64,000 nt of DNA from Opitutus sp. (GCA_024707325.1 JANPZY010000001.1:1302001-1366000); one strand, 5' to 3'; counted from the stretch's first letter, positions 39,849 to 51,295 are shown. Numbers and translations are program-made. Notes: generated by a model from the sequence alone, not told the origin.

Positions 39849-40369
39849 AACAGGAGCCACTTTTGGGCTCGTGTGAGCTTCGAGCGCCAACGCTCGAGCT
39901 TCTGGATCCGGCCTACCAGGAATTCCTGTTCACCGCCGGTGTTGAGCGTCTGTTCGAGCCGCTCGAGTTCGTTGAAAAAGGTATCGAAGGCCGGCATCAC
40001 CTTGCGCTCGACGATCGATTTCAAAAGCACGCCGAGGTCGGGCTCGATGACGAATGCCTCACGTCGGGCGCCGAGCTCAAATGCGGGACGGATCGCCCCT
40101 GCATCACGCAGCGCTTTGAGACCCTGCCCGGCGGAGCTCCGGCTGATTTTCAATGCATCGACACACTCCTGCGCCGTCACCGGCCGTCGCGAGATGAACA
40201 CAAACCCGTAGATCTGCGACAGTGACCGCGGAAACCCGATGTCGTCCGCGAGCTTCACCCAGTTCTCAATCATCTGCAACTCGGTGTCGCTCAACGTTCG
40301 TGAGGCGCCCTTTTTAGCGGCAGCAGCTTCTTGGGCGGGTGAATCGGGATTCTGTGCGGAATTGGCCAT
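39845..40369 (-). CDS. GbsR/MarR-family transcriptional regulator of the export operon
   Basis: A 174-residue protein. The central winged helix region reads LADDIGFPRSLSQIYGFVFI, VTAQECVDALKISRSSAGQG and LKALRDAGAIRPAF, which matches the GbsR group of MarR-fold regulators. The C-terminal helices probably mediate dimerisation. It heads the exporter operon, and its stop overlaps the permease start. A perfect 22-bp AT-rich palindrome ends 5 bases upstream of the chosen ATG and is the obvious candidate operator for autoregulation. An upstream in-frame start would place the palindrome inside the coding region. Confidence 0.82.
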   Translation of the reverse strand: MANSAQNPDSPAQEAAAAKKGASRTLSDTELQMIENWVKLADDIGFPRSLSQIYGFVFISRRPVTAQECVDALKISRSSAGQGLKALRDAGAIRPAFELGARREAFVIEPDLGVLLKSIVERKVMPAFDTFFNELERLEQTLNTGGEQEFLVGRIQKLERWRSKLTRAQKWLLL

Positions 40370-40374
40370 CCTGT

Positions 40375-40396
40375 AATTACAAAAATTTTTGTAATT
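40375..40396. promoter_or_regulatory. Perfect 22-bp AT-rich palindrome, candidate operator
   Basis: The 22 bases are exactly self-complementary, built on AATTACAAAAA and its complement TTTTTGTAATT. They are strikingly AT-rich in a GC-rich genome and sit immediately upstream of the GbsR-type regulator gene. Size and symmetry match sites bound by dimeric MarR-fold proteins. Confidence 0.7.
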
Positions 40397-40474
40397 GCGA
40401 GCACCGGCGTCAAGCGTGCAATTTGCATTCGGCACACGGGGCTGCTGCCGCGAGTGCGCTCCCTCTCGGGTCGT

Positions 40475-40912
40475 TTAGCTGTCGAACGATGTCTCGTAAG
40501 CCCGCTGCGCCGACAGCCGAAACGCGGGATAACGCTCCTCCAGCGCCGCCAGCAGATCGTCGGTATCGCAACCGAGCGACCAAGCCACATCGCGTGCGAT
40601 CGAATACAGCGTTTCTTTCGTGCGCACCGAAGGGCCCGCCAACGCCAGTGCTTCGCCCGGAGTGAGCAGATTGCCGTGGCGGATGGCCTGATGCACTCGC
40701 TCGGAGGCGAGCGCGAAGGCCGTGCGCATGTGCTCGTCCAGCTCGGTCGTTGGTCGCCAGGCGGAACTCCGCCCGGGGTGGTGGGGGTGAAGCTGCATGA
40801 AAAGGGCACCTTCCCATCGGCTCTCAAGCGGCCCCACTTTAGGAAGGACCGCCTGCTCGAGCGCCCCGCGACTAAATTGTTCGAGTGATGCTCCCGCCGG
40901 CACGCGATCCAT
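40475..40912 (-). CDS. Hypothetical protein
   Basis: A 145-residue protein starting MDRVPAGASLEQFSRGALEQ. I do not recognise a family. The sequence is mixed helical with no signal peptide or membrane segment. It contains LHPHHPGRSSAW, a helix HMRTAFALASERVHQAIRHG and LLAALEERYPAFRLSAQRAY. The composition is protein-like and no better frame opposes it, so it is probably real. It lies divergent from the secreted TIM-barrel gene (83-base gap) and upstream of the regulator on the same strand, but nothing ties it to capsule export. Confidence 0.55.
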   Translation of the reverse strand: MDRVPAGASLEQFSRGALEQAVLPKVGPLESRWEGALFMQLHPHHPGRSSAWRPTTELDEHMRTAFALASERVHQAIRHGNLLTPGEALALAGPSVRTKETLYSIARDVAWSLGCDTDDLLAALEERYPAFRLSAQRAYETSFDS

Positions 40913-40995
40913 TCGCCGCACCTTCCCTGCCGCTCGGGCGTCACAGCTTTCCGCCACGCCATCCTTTTGCGTGACGCATTCAACCCCATCCCCTC

Positions 40996-42856
40996 ATGCG
41001 CAAACTCCGCCTCGCTCTCCTCGCTTTCGTCGCGGCCGTGTTACCCGCCTCCACCACCGCGTTTGCCGGTCACTATCAGCACTTCCGCGCCGCCGTTTAC
41101 GTGCGCGCCTACGAGGTCGAGAAAATGAAAGACCCCGCTTGGCTCCGCGACACGTGGGCCGTCGTCGAGCAGCAGGTCAAGGTCGACAAAGTCTACCTCG
41201 AGACGCACCGCGATCTCCTCGTCATCGACGACGCCACGCTGCAAGCCGCCAAAAATTCTTCGCCGCCAAGGGCATCGCCACCGCCGCCGGCATCGCCTAC
41301 GTGCGCAACGAGCGGAATCTCTTCGAAACCTTTTGCTACACCAAGCCCGACCACCGCGCCAAGGTCCGCGAGATCATCGAGGTCTCCGCGCGCAATTTCG
41401 ACGAGGTCATCCTCGACGACTTCTTCTTCACCTCCTGCAAATGCGCCGACTGCGTCCGCGCCAAAGGCGACCGCTCCTGGGCCGAGTATCGCATGGCGCT
41501 TCTCACCGAGGTTTCGCAGCGCGACATCATCGCCACCGCCCGCGCCGTGAATCCCCACGTGAAGCTCACCATCAAATACCCCAATTGGTATGAGCACTTC
41601 CACGGCATGGGCTACAGCCTCGAGGCCCAGCCGAAGCTCTTCGACTTCATCTACACCGGCACCGAGACGCGCGATTCCGTTTACAATCACCAGCACCTCC
41701 AGCCCTACCAGAGTTACCAACAGATCCGTTACTTCGAAAACATCGCGCCTGGTCGCAATGGCGGCGGCTGGGTCGACACTGCCAACCGGCTCGTCGCCGA
41801 TCGCTACGCCGAGCAGCTCTGGCTCACGCTTTTCGCGAAGGCGCCCGAGATCATGCTCTTCGCGCTTCACGAACTCATCGAGCCGCTCCGCGCCGAGGAT
41901 CGCGCACCATGGCAGGGCCAGGGCACGAGCTTCGACTACGACGCGATCGCGAAACCCATCGACGGCCTGAGGGAAACCACGCTCGCGCGCGTCGCCGGCG
42001 CCTCGCTCGAACTCGCCGATCGCTATCTCGGCAAACTCGGCCGCCCGGTCGGCATCGCCAGCTACCGCCCGTATCACTCGTCGTCCGACGAAGATTTTCT
42101 GCACAACTATCTCGGCGGCGTCGGCCTGCCCATCGATCTGCATCCCGAGTTTCCCGCCGACGCGCCACTCGTGCTCCTCACCGCTGGCGCCGCGCACGAT
42201 CCCGATATCATTTCGAAAATCCAGAAACACCTCGTCGCGGGTCGCGACGTGATCGTCACCTCCGGCTTCGTTCGCGCGACGCAGGAACGTTTCCGCCGCG
42301 ATCTCGCCGACATCACCTACACCGACCACAAAGCCCTCACGCGCGAGTTCTGGGGCTACGGGATCGGCAAACACAAACTCGAGCGCGACATCCTTATTCC
42401 CGAGCTCCGCTACAACACCAATGACTCGTGGGAACTCATCGCCAGCATGACCCACGGCCTCGGGTATCCACTTCTTCACTACGTGCCGTATGGCGAGGGC
42501 CGGCTCTACGTGCTGACCATGCCGGAAAACTTCGGCGACCTCTACGAGTTGCCGGCTCCCGTGCTCGACGCGATCCGCCAGACCGCCTCCAAATCGCTCT
42601 TCGCCCGCCTGCAGGGCCGTCGAAGCTCGCGCTGCTCCTCTACGACAATCGCACCGCGCTCGTGCAGTCGTTCCGCGACGAAGCCACGGACTTCCGCCTC
42701 GTCACCGATTCCTCGATCACGACGCTGCGCAACGAGATCACCGGCGAGGAAATTCAGGGCACGCTCGAGAAAGGCACGCGCTTCTCTCCCGGAGATCGGA
42801 TGGTCTTCACCGCGCAGGTGAAGCCGCACTCGTTCGTGATCTTCTCCGCACCGTGA
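40996..42856 (+). CDS. Secreted TIM-barrel protein, putative glycoside hydrolase, two apparent frameshifts
   Basis: Three frames join into one protein of about 620 residues. The first has a signal peptide (LRLALLAFVAAVLPASTTAF), HYQHFRAAVYVRAYEVEKM and VDKVYLETHRD, ending at the A5 run 41251-41255, where one more A continues into KFFAAKGIATAAGIAYVRN. The second holds NFDEVILDDFFFTSCKCADC, VKLTIKYPNWYEHFHGMGY and TGTETRDSVYNHQH. Near 42617 a missing C joins to the third (PSKLALLLYDNRTALVQSF). Acidic residues at predicted strand ends suggest a glycosidase-like barrel; the family is not recognised. Both shifts are single-base losses in short runs. Confidence 0.65.
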
Positions 42857-42865
42857 CACGCCTGT

Positions 42866-43041
42866 GAGCGCACCGAGTCGCGTCAAAGTCTGCACCACGT
42901 CGAGCCAAGGTCCGGACCGGGTCGGGACACAGTGCGGACACGGTCGCGACTCGGTGCGCACCATGTCGAGCGGAGGTCCGCCCACGGTCGAGTCAAGGTG
43001 CGGCTTGAGTCGAGCGCGTGTGTGCACCGTGTGGCGCATGC
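42866..43041 (+). repeat. 22-bp degenerate tandem repeat array 3 (8 units)
   Basis: Units start at 42866, 42888, 42910, 42932, 42954, 42976, 42998 and 43020, all exactly 22 bases. The unit at 42932 shares its first 17 bases (GTGCGGACACGGTCGCG) with units at 51164 and 51186 in array 4. A variant unit GTGCGGCTTGAG sits next to last. The array begins 9 bases after the TIM-barrel gene stop and ends before cstA. Confidence 0.9.
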
Positions 43042-43119
43042 TTATGTAGCTGAGCTGCAGTTGCGCACTTGATCGTTGCGGTGTGCGTCGTTAGCTCTCG
43101 CGCCCGCACCCCGAAAATC

Positions 43120-45185
<2,066 letters not shown>

Positions 45186-45186
<1 letters not shown>

Positions 45187-45208
45187 GCGCGGTCAGTCCG
45201 ACCGCGCT
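45186..45208. terminator. Hairpin between convergent cstA and PEP-CTERM genes
   Basis: AGCGCGGTC, loop AGTCC and GACCGCGCT form a perfect 9-bp stem. It starts at the cstA stop and fills the 28-base gap to the convergent gene. No T run. Confidence 0.6.
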
Positions 45209-45214
45209 GTGGGT

Positions 45215-45850
45215 TCAGGCCGCGGCGGCGGCCTTGCGTTGCTGGCGACGGCGGAGAAGCGCGGCCGAACCGGCGACAAGGCCCGCGATCGTGACGTAGG
45301 TGGAAGGCTCGGGAATCGCACTCGCTCCTGCCACGATGCCGCCTTCCTGAAAACCAACATCACCGATGTGGAGGGTTTTATCGGAGGTGTAGGTTACGTC
45401 GGCGTAGCCGTAGTAGGTGGTGTCGTTGGAGACGAAGCGAAAGCCCACATACCCCTGGGTGCCGGCCGCCCAGTTGGCGTCGTTATACCCAGTGTCGTTG
45501 AGGTATTTCCCAGTGGGGAACGAGCCCGACAAACTGGCGCTGATCAATGTGCCTCCCGTCAAGTTCGCCGCGTGGAATCCCTCTATGTAGACGCCGCCCT
45601 GGAACGCGTTGGCATACGGCTTTTCGGCGTCATTGCCACTGAAATAGAACGACAAGTCGGTGCCCGAGAGCGACGTGAGCGCGAAACTCTGGCCGTCGAC
45701 ATCAATGTTGAGTTGCTGCCAGTAACTGATCGTCTGATCGACCGTAAAAACCGTCTGGGCATCCGCTTCAGGAGTGAGAAGCGCACCTGAGACGGGCACC
45801 GCTACGCAAAGCGCGTTTTTCAGGGTGGCAGAAACGGGAGATGGGGGCAT
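45215..45850 (-). CDS. PEP-CTERM sorted exported protein
   Basis: A 211-residue exported protein with an N-terminal signal (VSATLKNALCVAVPVSGALL). The mature part is a beta-rich, Gly/Tyr/Thr-rich domain (QQLNIDVDGQSFALTSLSGT, FRFVSNDTTYYGYADVTYTS). The C-terminus is the tripartite PEP-CTERM signal: IPEPSTY, a hydrophobic helix (VTIAGLVAGSAALL) and a basic tail RRRQQRKA. The signal predicts processing by an exosortase encoded elsewhere and links the protein to extracellular polysaccharide-related export (family knowledge). Function is unknown. Confidence 0.88.
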   Translation of the reverse strand: MPPSPVSATLKNALCVAVPVSGALLTPEADAQTVFTVDQTISYWQQLNIDVDGQSFALTSLSGTDLSFYFSGNDAEKPYANAFQGGVYIEGFHAANLTGGTLISASLSGSFPTGKYLNDTGYNDANWAAGTQGYVGFRFVSNDTTYYGYADVTYTSDKTLHIGDVGFQEGGIVAGASAIPEPSTYVTIAGLVAGSAALLRRRQQRKAAAAA

Positions 45851-45993
45851 GTCGGGCAGTCATAAGCGCTATAAGGGAAAGACAAGGCCAATCCCCTTGT
45901 TGTAACAATTTTGTGGATACGGCGTGCCTGATGTAGCGAATTTTCGGATACACGGGATCCTGCCGCAGCGGACTTGCGAGTAGGCGACGCCGA

Positions 45994-47577
45994 TCAGCGC
46001 TGCAGGCGCAGGATCTGACGGAGTTGGCGCGAACCGCAGCGGCGGGCGAAGGCGATGATCTCGCGACGGGCGGGATCGGTCGTGAAAACGATCTGGCGGA
46101 CTCCGGCCAGCTGGAGCGCCGAGGAGCTCAGCGCGAGCATCAGTGCGAAACCGCCGGCAGCGCGGGCATCCGGCGCGACGACAAGTGCATGGACGTAGGC
46201 GGGGCGGCCGGCCAGGCGTTCGATCAGCAGCAGGCCGGCAGGGAGTCCGCCGAGTTCGATGGCGAAGCTGAGATCGGAGTCGAACTTGGTGCCGGGCCGC
46301 ACGAGTGAGGTAGCTTCGGGTCGCTGGCCCCAAAAGGCTACATCCGCGGTGGTGGCCGGTCTCACGCGCCAGTCCGCGTCGCGTTGCCACGTCATGGCGC
46401 GCACGCGTTCCGACATCGCGGTTACGTCGGTGAGCCAGACGTCAAGCGTCTGCGAGACGACAAACCCGGCTTCCTGCAGGGTGTTGGCGATGGGGCTGCC
46501 GGCGGGCACTTCGCTGGTGTTGAACAGCCGATCCATCGCTTGGACGCGCGCGTCCGCGAGCAGCCGGGAGAGCACGAGGAAGCTCGCGGCCGACTGATTC
46601 GGCCGGGCGGCGAACAACAGCCCACCGTCGTCTTTGGCGGCCGCGGCAGCGAGCAGGTCCGGTGTTTTGTTGGCCACGGCAACGTAGCACACTGCGGCTG
46701 CTTCCCACGGAATGCCGGGAAAGGTGACGGTAGGCGGATGCTGATCGGCCGGCGTGGTCTCGCGCAGCGAAATCTCCTCCGCGGCGGCGGCTTCGCGCGC
46801 GGAGGTGTATTTTTCGTGTCGCACGACGTCGGGCTGGAGCCATGCGGATGTCAGCGGCACGGGGCTGGCGAGCGGCGAACCCGGCGGGACGCCGAGTTTC
46901 AGCAGCGAAGCAAGAAACGCCGGCAGCATCCCGGGTGACGGCAACCGCGGAAGCTCGGCGGCTCGTTTCCCGTGCTCGGCGTGCAGACAAAAACCGCTGC
47001 GACTGGGGCTTCCCGCGGAGCAAATCACCACGGTGATCCGGCCGTCGGTCTGGTGCAGAAGATCTGCGAGCAAGAGGTCGAGCAATTGAAACGCGTTTCG
47101 GCGCGCGACGGACAGCGACGGTGATCGGGTGAACGCGGCGTCGATGTGCTGAAGAAAATCGTGACGTGAAACCGCGAGCTGGGTCTCAGCCGCGCTAAGT
47201 TGGACCACGGTTTCGTTGTGCACGGCGTAAAGGTCGCACAACGCGGCGGTCAGAGCGGAACGCGCTTCCTCGTCGGACGGGAATTGCTGGAGCAGGGCGG
47301 GATCGAGCTCGTCCGGAGTCACGCGGGCCTCTTCCGGAAGCGTGGCCGGCGTCGGCGCAGCGATGTTCACTCCGGCGTCGTTCAACAGTTCAAGACTGTG
47401 ACCAAGCAGGGAAAGCTCGGCCGACGACGTGGCGAGGGCGGTATGGAGTCCGGCTGCAGCCACCCGCTGCAGTGTCGGAAGCTGGTTGGACTGGAGACGG
47501 TGCAGTAGATCCGGCCAAGTGGCGCCGGCCCATTCGACGATGAGCACTTTTGGGGCGCCCCGTTTGGGATCATCCAT
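45994..47577 (-). CDS. AlkP-superfamily-like / GNAT-like fusion protein, function unknown
   Basis: A 527-residue protein. The first 300 or so residues resemble a type I phosphodiesterase/AlkP-like domain in outline (VLIVEWAGATWPDLLHRLQS, QLPTLQRVAAAGLHTALATS, ITVVICSAGSPSRSGFC). The Asp and Thr expected at the active site are not obvious, so it may be degenerate. Residues about 400-527 look like a GNAT acetyltransferase (WRVRPATTADVAFWGQRPE, AYVHALVVAPDARAAGGFAL, VFTTDPARREIIAFARRCGS). It has no signal peptide and lies 6 bases after a TonB receptor gene. Both assignments are tentative. Confidence 0.6.
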   Translation of the reverse strand: MDDPKRGAPKVLIVEWAGATWPDLLHRLQSNQLPTLQRVAAAGLHTALATSSAELSLLGHSLELLNDAGVNIAAPTPATLPEEARVTPDELDPALLQQFPSDEEARSALTAALCDLYAVHNETVVQLSAAETQLAVSRHDFLQHIDAAFTRSPSLSVARRNAFQLLDLLLADLLHQTDGRITVVICSAGSPSRSGFCLHAEHGKRAAELPRLPSPGMLPAFLASLLKLGVPPGSPLASPVPLTSAWLQPDVVRHEKYTSAREAAAAEEISLRETTPADQHPPTVTFPGIPWEAAAVCYVAVANKTPDLLAAAAAKDDGGLLFAARPNQSAASFLVLSRLLADARVQAMDRLFNTSEVPAGSPIANTLQEAGFVVSQTLDVWLTDVTAMSERVRAMTWQRDADWRVRPATTADVAFWGQRPEATSLVRPGTKFDSDLSFAIELGGLPAGLLLIERLAGRPAYVHALVVAPDARAAGGFALMLALSSSALQLAGVRQIVFTTDPARREIIAFARRCGSRQLRQILRLQR

Positions 47578-47583
47578 GTCGAC

Positions 47584-49600
47584 TTACCACTTCAGCGTTG
47601 CCTCGACGCCGTAGGTGCGAGGCGCGCCGGGCGTCGCGTGGAACGTGCCCGGCGAGATCGAGCTGTAGTAGCGTTCGTCGGTGAGGTTCGCGCCGAAGAG
47701 CGTCACGCGATAACGCGCGGTCGCATAGCCGAGTTGGGCACCGAGCAGCGTGTAAGCGCGCTGGCCGAACATCAGGGATTCATTTTCGCTAAAATACGTG
47801 CGGCCGGTGAGCGTGACGCTGCCGCCGACGAAGAAACCGGTCGCGTGCTGGTAGTTCACGCGGAGGCTGCTATCGAGCACGGGCACGTAGGGCGCCTGCT
47901 TTCCGCTGTAGCTGATGTTGGTGTAGGGATCGGTGAAGCGGCGCAGCTCGACCTGTGTGACACCAAATGCGCCGGAGATCGAGAGGCCGGTCACCGGACG
48001 CCATGTCGCCTCGAGTTCGGCGCCGAGCGAGCGAGCCTTGGGCGCGTTGATCACGAGATAGTCGTCGCCCGCGGGCGAGCCGGTCGCGAAGGAGCGTTCA
48101 ATCTGGTATCCAGAAATATCATACCAAAACGCACGGAACGTCGTCGAAAGCTCGCGCGAGGGCTGGTGCGTGACGCCGGCTTCGAACGTCTTGGTGCGCT
48201 CCGGGCCGAAGGCGGCGAGCGCGGCGTTGCCCGTGAAGGCCGAGAAACCGCCCGGTTTGTGGCCGGCGCCTGCAGTGGCGAAGAGCTGCACCGTCGGCGC
48301 CAAGGCGTAGCTCAGGCCGGTCTTCGGAAGGAGCGCGGTGGACTCCGCGTGACGCACGTAGCGGTTGCCGGTGGGCACGATTTCACGGCGGTCCATTTCC
48401 TTTTTCGAGCGCTCGGCGCGGAGACCCACGGTCAGCGCGAGTTCGGCGGAGAGATCGATCGTCGCTTCACCGAAGCCCGCGAGAATCTGCTGGTCGATGC
48501 GATAGGTCGATTGCTCGAAGATTGCCGGCCCGAACTGACGCACGAAGCCGCCATCGGTGTGGCCATCCGAGAAGAACGCGCCGGCCTGCCAACGGACTTT
48601 GTCGCCCTCGTCGGAGACGAGTTTGATCTCCTCGTTCCAGAGGCGCTGCTTGAGATTCGAGCCGTTGGTGAGCTCGGCGAAACCGAAATCGAGCGTGTTG
48701 TAGTAGGGCCCGAGTTCCCAGTGGGTGACGCTCGTCGTGGCGGTGAGGCGGCCGATCGGGGTGGTGAACGCGGCGGAGAGCGCGGCGTTGTAGGCGTCGA
48801 CTTCCGTCACGCCTTCGGCGCTGCGGCTGACTTCGAAGAGCGGGCCGCCCAGCGGCACGAGCGGCTGGGCGCCGTCGCGCGCGCGCAGCGCGGTGGCGAG
48901 GAGCGTGATCTCCGCGGTGTCTGTCGCACGAAAACGGATACGTGCGAGACCGGAGAGCGCTTCCTTGTCGTCCACGCGGGCGTCGAGCTGCGTGTTGTGG
49001 ATAAAGCCTTCGCGCTCGGCGTAACCGACCGCCACGTAGGCGTCGATCGGACCGCTCGCGGGCGTGGCGACTTCAGCGGCGGCGGCGCGCGCGCCGTAGT
49101 TGCCGATGCTCGCACGCACGGAACCGGTGGCGAGCGACGAAGCTTCCGGCGTCGAGAGCGTCACGACGCCGGCGGAACCGGCGCGGCCAAACACTGTGTT
49201 TTGCGTGGGACCGCGATGCAGCTCGGCACGCGCGATGCCGACGAACTCCGTCGGAAACGTGTAGCCGCTGCCGAGCGGCAGATCGTCGAGGTAGAAACTG
49301 ATCGCGGGGTCGCCAAAGATCGGCGTGTTGGTCAGGCCGCGCAGCGCGTAGGTGTCGTTGAAGCCGCGCGCGTCGTTGGCCGCGAGGTGGAAGTTGGCCG
49401 TGTCGGCCGAGAGTTGCGGCAGCGTGAGTTCGCTCTGCGGGCGGTCAGTCAGCTCGATCGTGCTGACGGTCGCCGGCGACTCGGTGAGCAAGCGGCCTTC
49501 CACGACGAAGGGCTCGCGGTGAACGACTTCGTCGGCGCTTTGCGCGACGGCGAGAGCCGGTGAGGAGGAGGGCGGGAACAAAAGAGAAGCGCACGGCCAT
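47584..49600 (-). CDS. TonB-dependent receptor, probable frameshift in signal peptide
   Basis: A receptor of about 670 residues. The plug has LRGLTNTPIFGDPAISFYLD and RGPTQNTVFGRAGSAGVVTL. The barrel ends in an aromatic residue (YGVEATLKW). The open frame extends to 49707, but its start has no signal peptide. In another frame, ATG 49600 gives MAVRFSFVPALLLTG. Joining it to PALAVAQSADEVVHREPFVV requires a shift near 49558-49563, which would make a normal Sec signal. The substrate is unknown. The AlkP-like/GNAT-like gene follows after 6 bases. Confidence 0.82.
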
Positions 49601-49705
49601 GATGGAAAATTCGAGTGAACCACCTGACGCGGGACGATAAAAGCCGTTTCGCGAAACTTCCGCGGTGTGGCGTGCGGTGCGTCGTCGGTGCCGGACGTGG
49701 GCAGC

Positions 49706-49735
49706 AAAAAGGCCGGTCTTGCGACCGGCCTTTTT
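49706..49735 (-). terminator. Intrinsic terminator of pfp
   Basis: On the minus strand AAAAAGGCCGGTC, a short loop and GACCGGCC followed by TTTTT form a strong stem and U tract 24 bases after the pfp stop. The A run on the other side would also allow it to act on plus-strand transcripts. Confidence 0.85.
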
Positions 49736-49759
49736 GAAACTCGATTTCGAGCGAGTGAC

Positions 49760-51019
49760 TTAGGCGACGAACGCCGGCAGCACCTTGTCGATGCGCACCT
49801 TGTCGAGGCGGGCGTAAACCGGCACGCCGTTCTCGTGCGGCACGGAGACTTCGCCCTGGATCAGCGGCTGCGCGTAGCGGACGAACTGGAAGTTCATGCT
49901 CGTGCCGTCTTCGTTGATCCACTCGCGCGGGAGCTTCTTCACGCCATTGGCGATTTCGCTCAGCGGAGCGAGGCCGGTCTCGACGGAGTAGTGGTCGGTG
50001 TCGCCGCGGACGAGCGTGACCATCTTGTCGGATTCGGCTTCCTCGATCGCGGCCTTCACCGCGGCCTGACCGGCGAGGAACGCTTCGTCGACGTCGGTCT
50101 TGGAGGCGGCGTGCGACGCGGCGCGCTGGACGATGCCGGGCTTGGCCACGCGGGCCTTCACGCCGGGGAGATTGGTTTCCACGAGTTCCTTCAGGAACTC
50201 GCCCGCGCCACCGAGCTGAGCGTGACCGAACGCGTCCTGAGCGGCGTCGGCGGCAACGTAGTTGCCATCGGCATCGATGAGACCTTCGGCGACGACGATC
50301 TGGCAGAACTTCTCGCGCTTGAGGACGCGTTTGATGTCCTCGAGGCACTTCGCCTGATCGAACGGCACTTCGGGCAAATAGATCAGGTGCGGGGGATCGT
50401 GCGGGTGGTCGCGACGCTTCGCGAGGGCAGCGCCGGCGGCGATCCAGCCCGCGCTGCGGCCCATGACCTCGACGATGGAGACGAGATCGCCCTGGCCCAT
50501 CGCCTCGTTGTCGCAGGCGAGTTCGCGCAGGCTCGTGACGAGATACTTCACCACGCTGCCGTAGCCGGGCGTGTGGTCGGTGATCGGCAAATCGTTGTCG
50601 ATCGTCTTCGGCACGCCGATGACGCGCAGATCGTAGTTCTGCTGCTGGGCGAGTTTCGAAATCTTGTCCGCAGTGTCCTGCGAATCGTTGCCGCCGATGT
50701 AGAAGAAATAGCGGATGTTGTGGGCCTTGAACACCTCGAGCACGCGCTCGAAGTCGCTCTGCTTCTTGAGCTTGTAACGGCAGGTGCCGAGAGCGGCGCC
50801 GGGGGTGTGTTTGAGGGCGCGGATCTGCTGCTGGGACTCGGCCGCGAGGTCGATCAGGTCCTCGTTCAAGATGCCCAGCACGCCGTTGAGCGCGCCGTAG
50901 ATCTCCTCTACGCACTCATGGTTCAACGCTTCCGCGATGATTCCCGCGACGCTCGCGTTGATGACGGCGGTGGGACCGCCGGACTGGCCCACCAAAACAT
51001 TTCCTACAAGTTCAGCCAT
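49760..51019 (-). CDS. pfp: Pyrophosphate-type 6-phosphofructokinase
   Basis: A 419-residue enzyme interconverting fructose 6-phosphate and fructose 1,6-bisphosphate. The start at 51019 gives MAELVGNVLVGQSGGPTAVI. Substrate signatures are FFYIGGNDSQDTADKISKL, PKTIDND, TPGYGSVVKYL and SIVEVMGRSAGWIAAG. The Asp in GGND and the Lys in PKTIDND are the features separating PPi-dependent from ATP-dependent enzymes. It suggests reversible PPi-linked glycolysis. It is followed by a strong terminator and preceded by array 4, which lies between it and purB on the same strand. Confidence 0.92.
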   Translation of the reverse strand: MAELVGNVLVGQSGGPTAVINASVAGIIAEALNHECVEEIYGALNGVLGILNEDLIDLAAESQQQIRALKHTPGAALGTCRYKLKKQSDFERVLEVFKAHNIRYFFYIGGNDSQDTADKISKLAQQQNYDLRVIGVPKTIDNDLPITDHTPGYGSVVKYLVTSLRELACDNEAMGQGDLVSIVEVMGRSAGWIAAGAALAKRRDHPHDPPHLIYLPEVPFDQAKCLEDIKRVLKREKFCQIVVAEGLIDADGNYVAADAAQDAFGHAQLGGAGEFLKELVETNLPGVKARVAKPGIVQRAASHAASKTDVDEAFLAGQAAVKAAIEEAESDKMVTLVRGDTDHYSVETGLAPLSEIANGVKKLPREWINEDGTSMNFQFVRYAQPLIQGEVSVPHENGVPVYARLDKVRIDKVLPAFVA

Positions 51020-51139
51020 GACAGATGTGTGTAAAGGTTTGGAAATAACGTGAACGTTCAAAGAAGCCGCTCGCGCGAGGGGGGATGCAAACCCAATTTT
51101 TACGCGCAAAACGGGTGCTTTGGCGAAGCGAGACAGCGT

Positions 51140-51295
51140 GTGCGCGACACCGTTCGCGCCAAAGTGCGGACACGGTCGCGGCAGTGTGCGGACACGGTCG
51201 CGACCCAGTGCGGACCGGGTCGAGCCAAGGTCCGGACAGGGTCGGGACAAGGTGCGCACCGCGTCGAACCACGATGCGGCATGAGTCGCGGACGC
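51140..51295 (+). repeat. 22-bp degenerate tandem repeat array 4 (7 units)
   Basis: Units start at 51140 (24 bases), 51164, 51186, 51208, 51230, 51252 and 51274. The consensus reads on the plus strand although both flanking genes (purB, pfp) are on the minus strand. The final unit is a variant, ATGCGGCATGAG then TCGCGG, like the last unit of array 1. It occupies the 417-base gap between purB and pfp together with a GC-rich palindrome and the purB terminator; no gene is visible in the gap. Confidence 0.9.
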
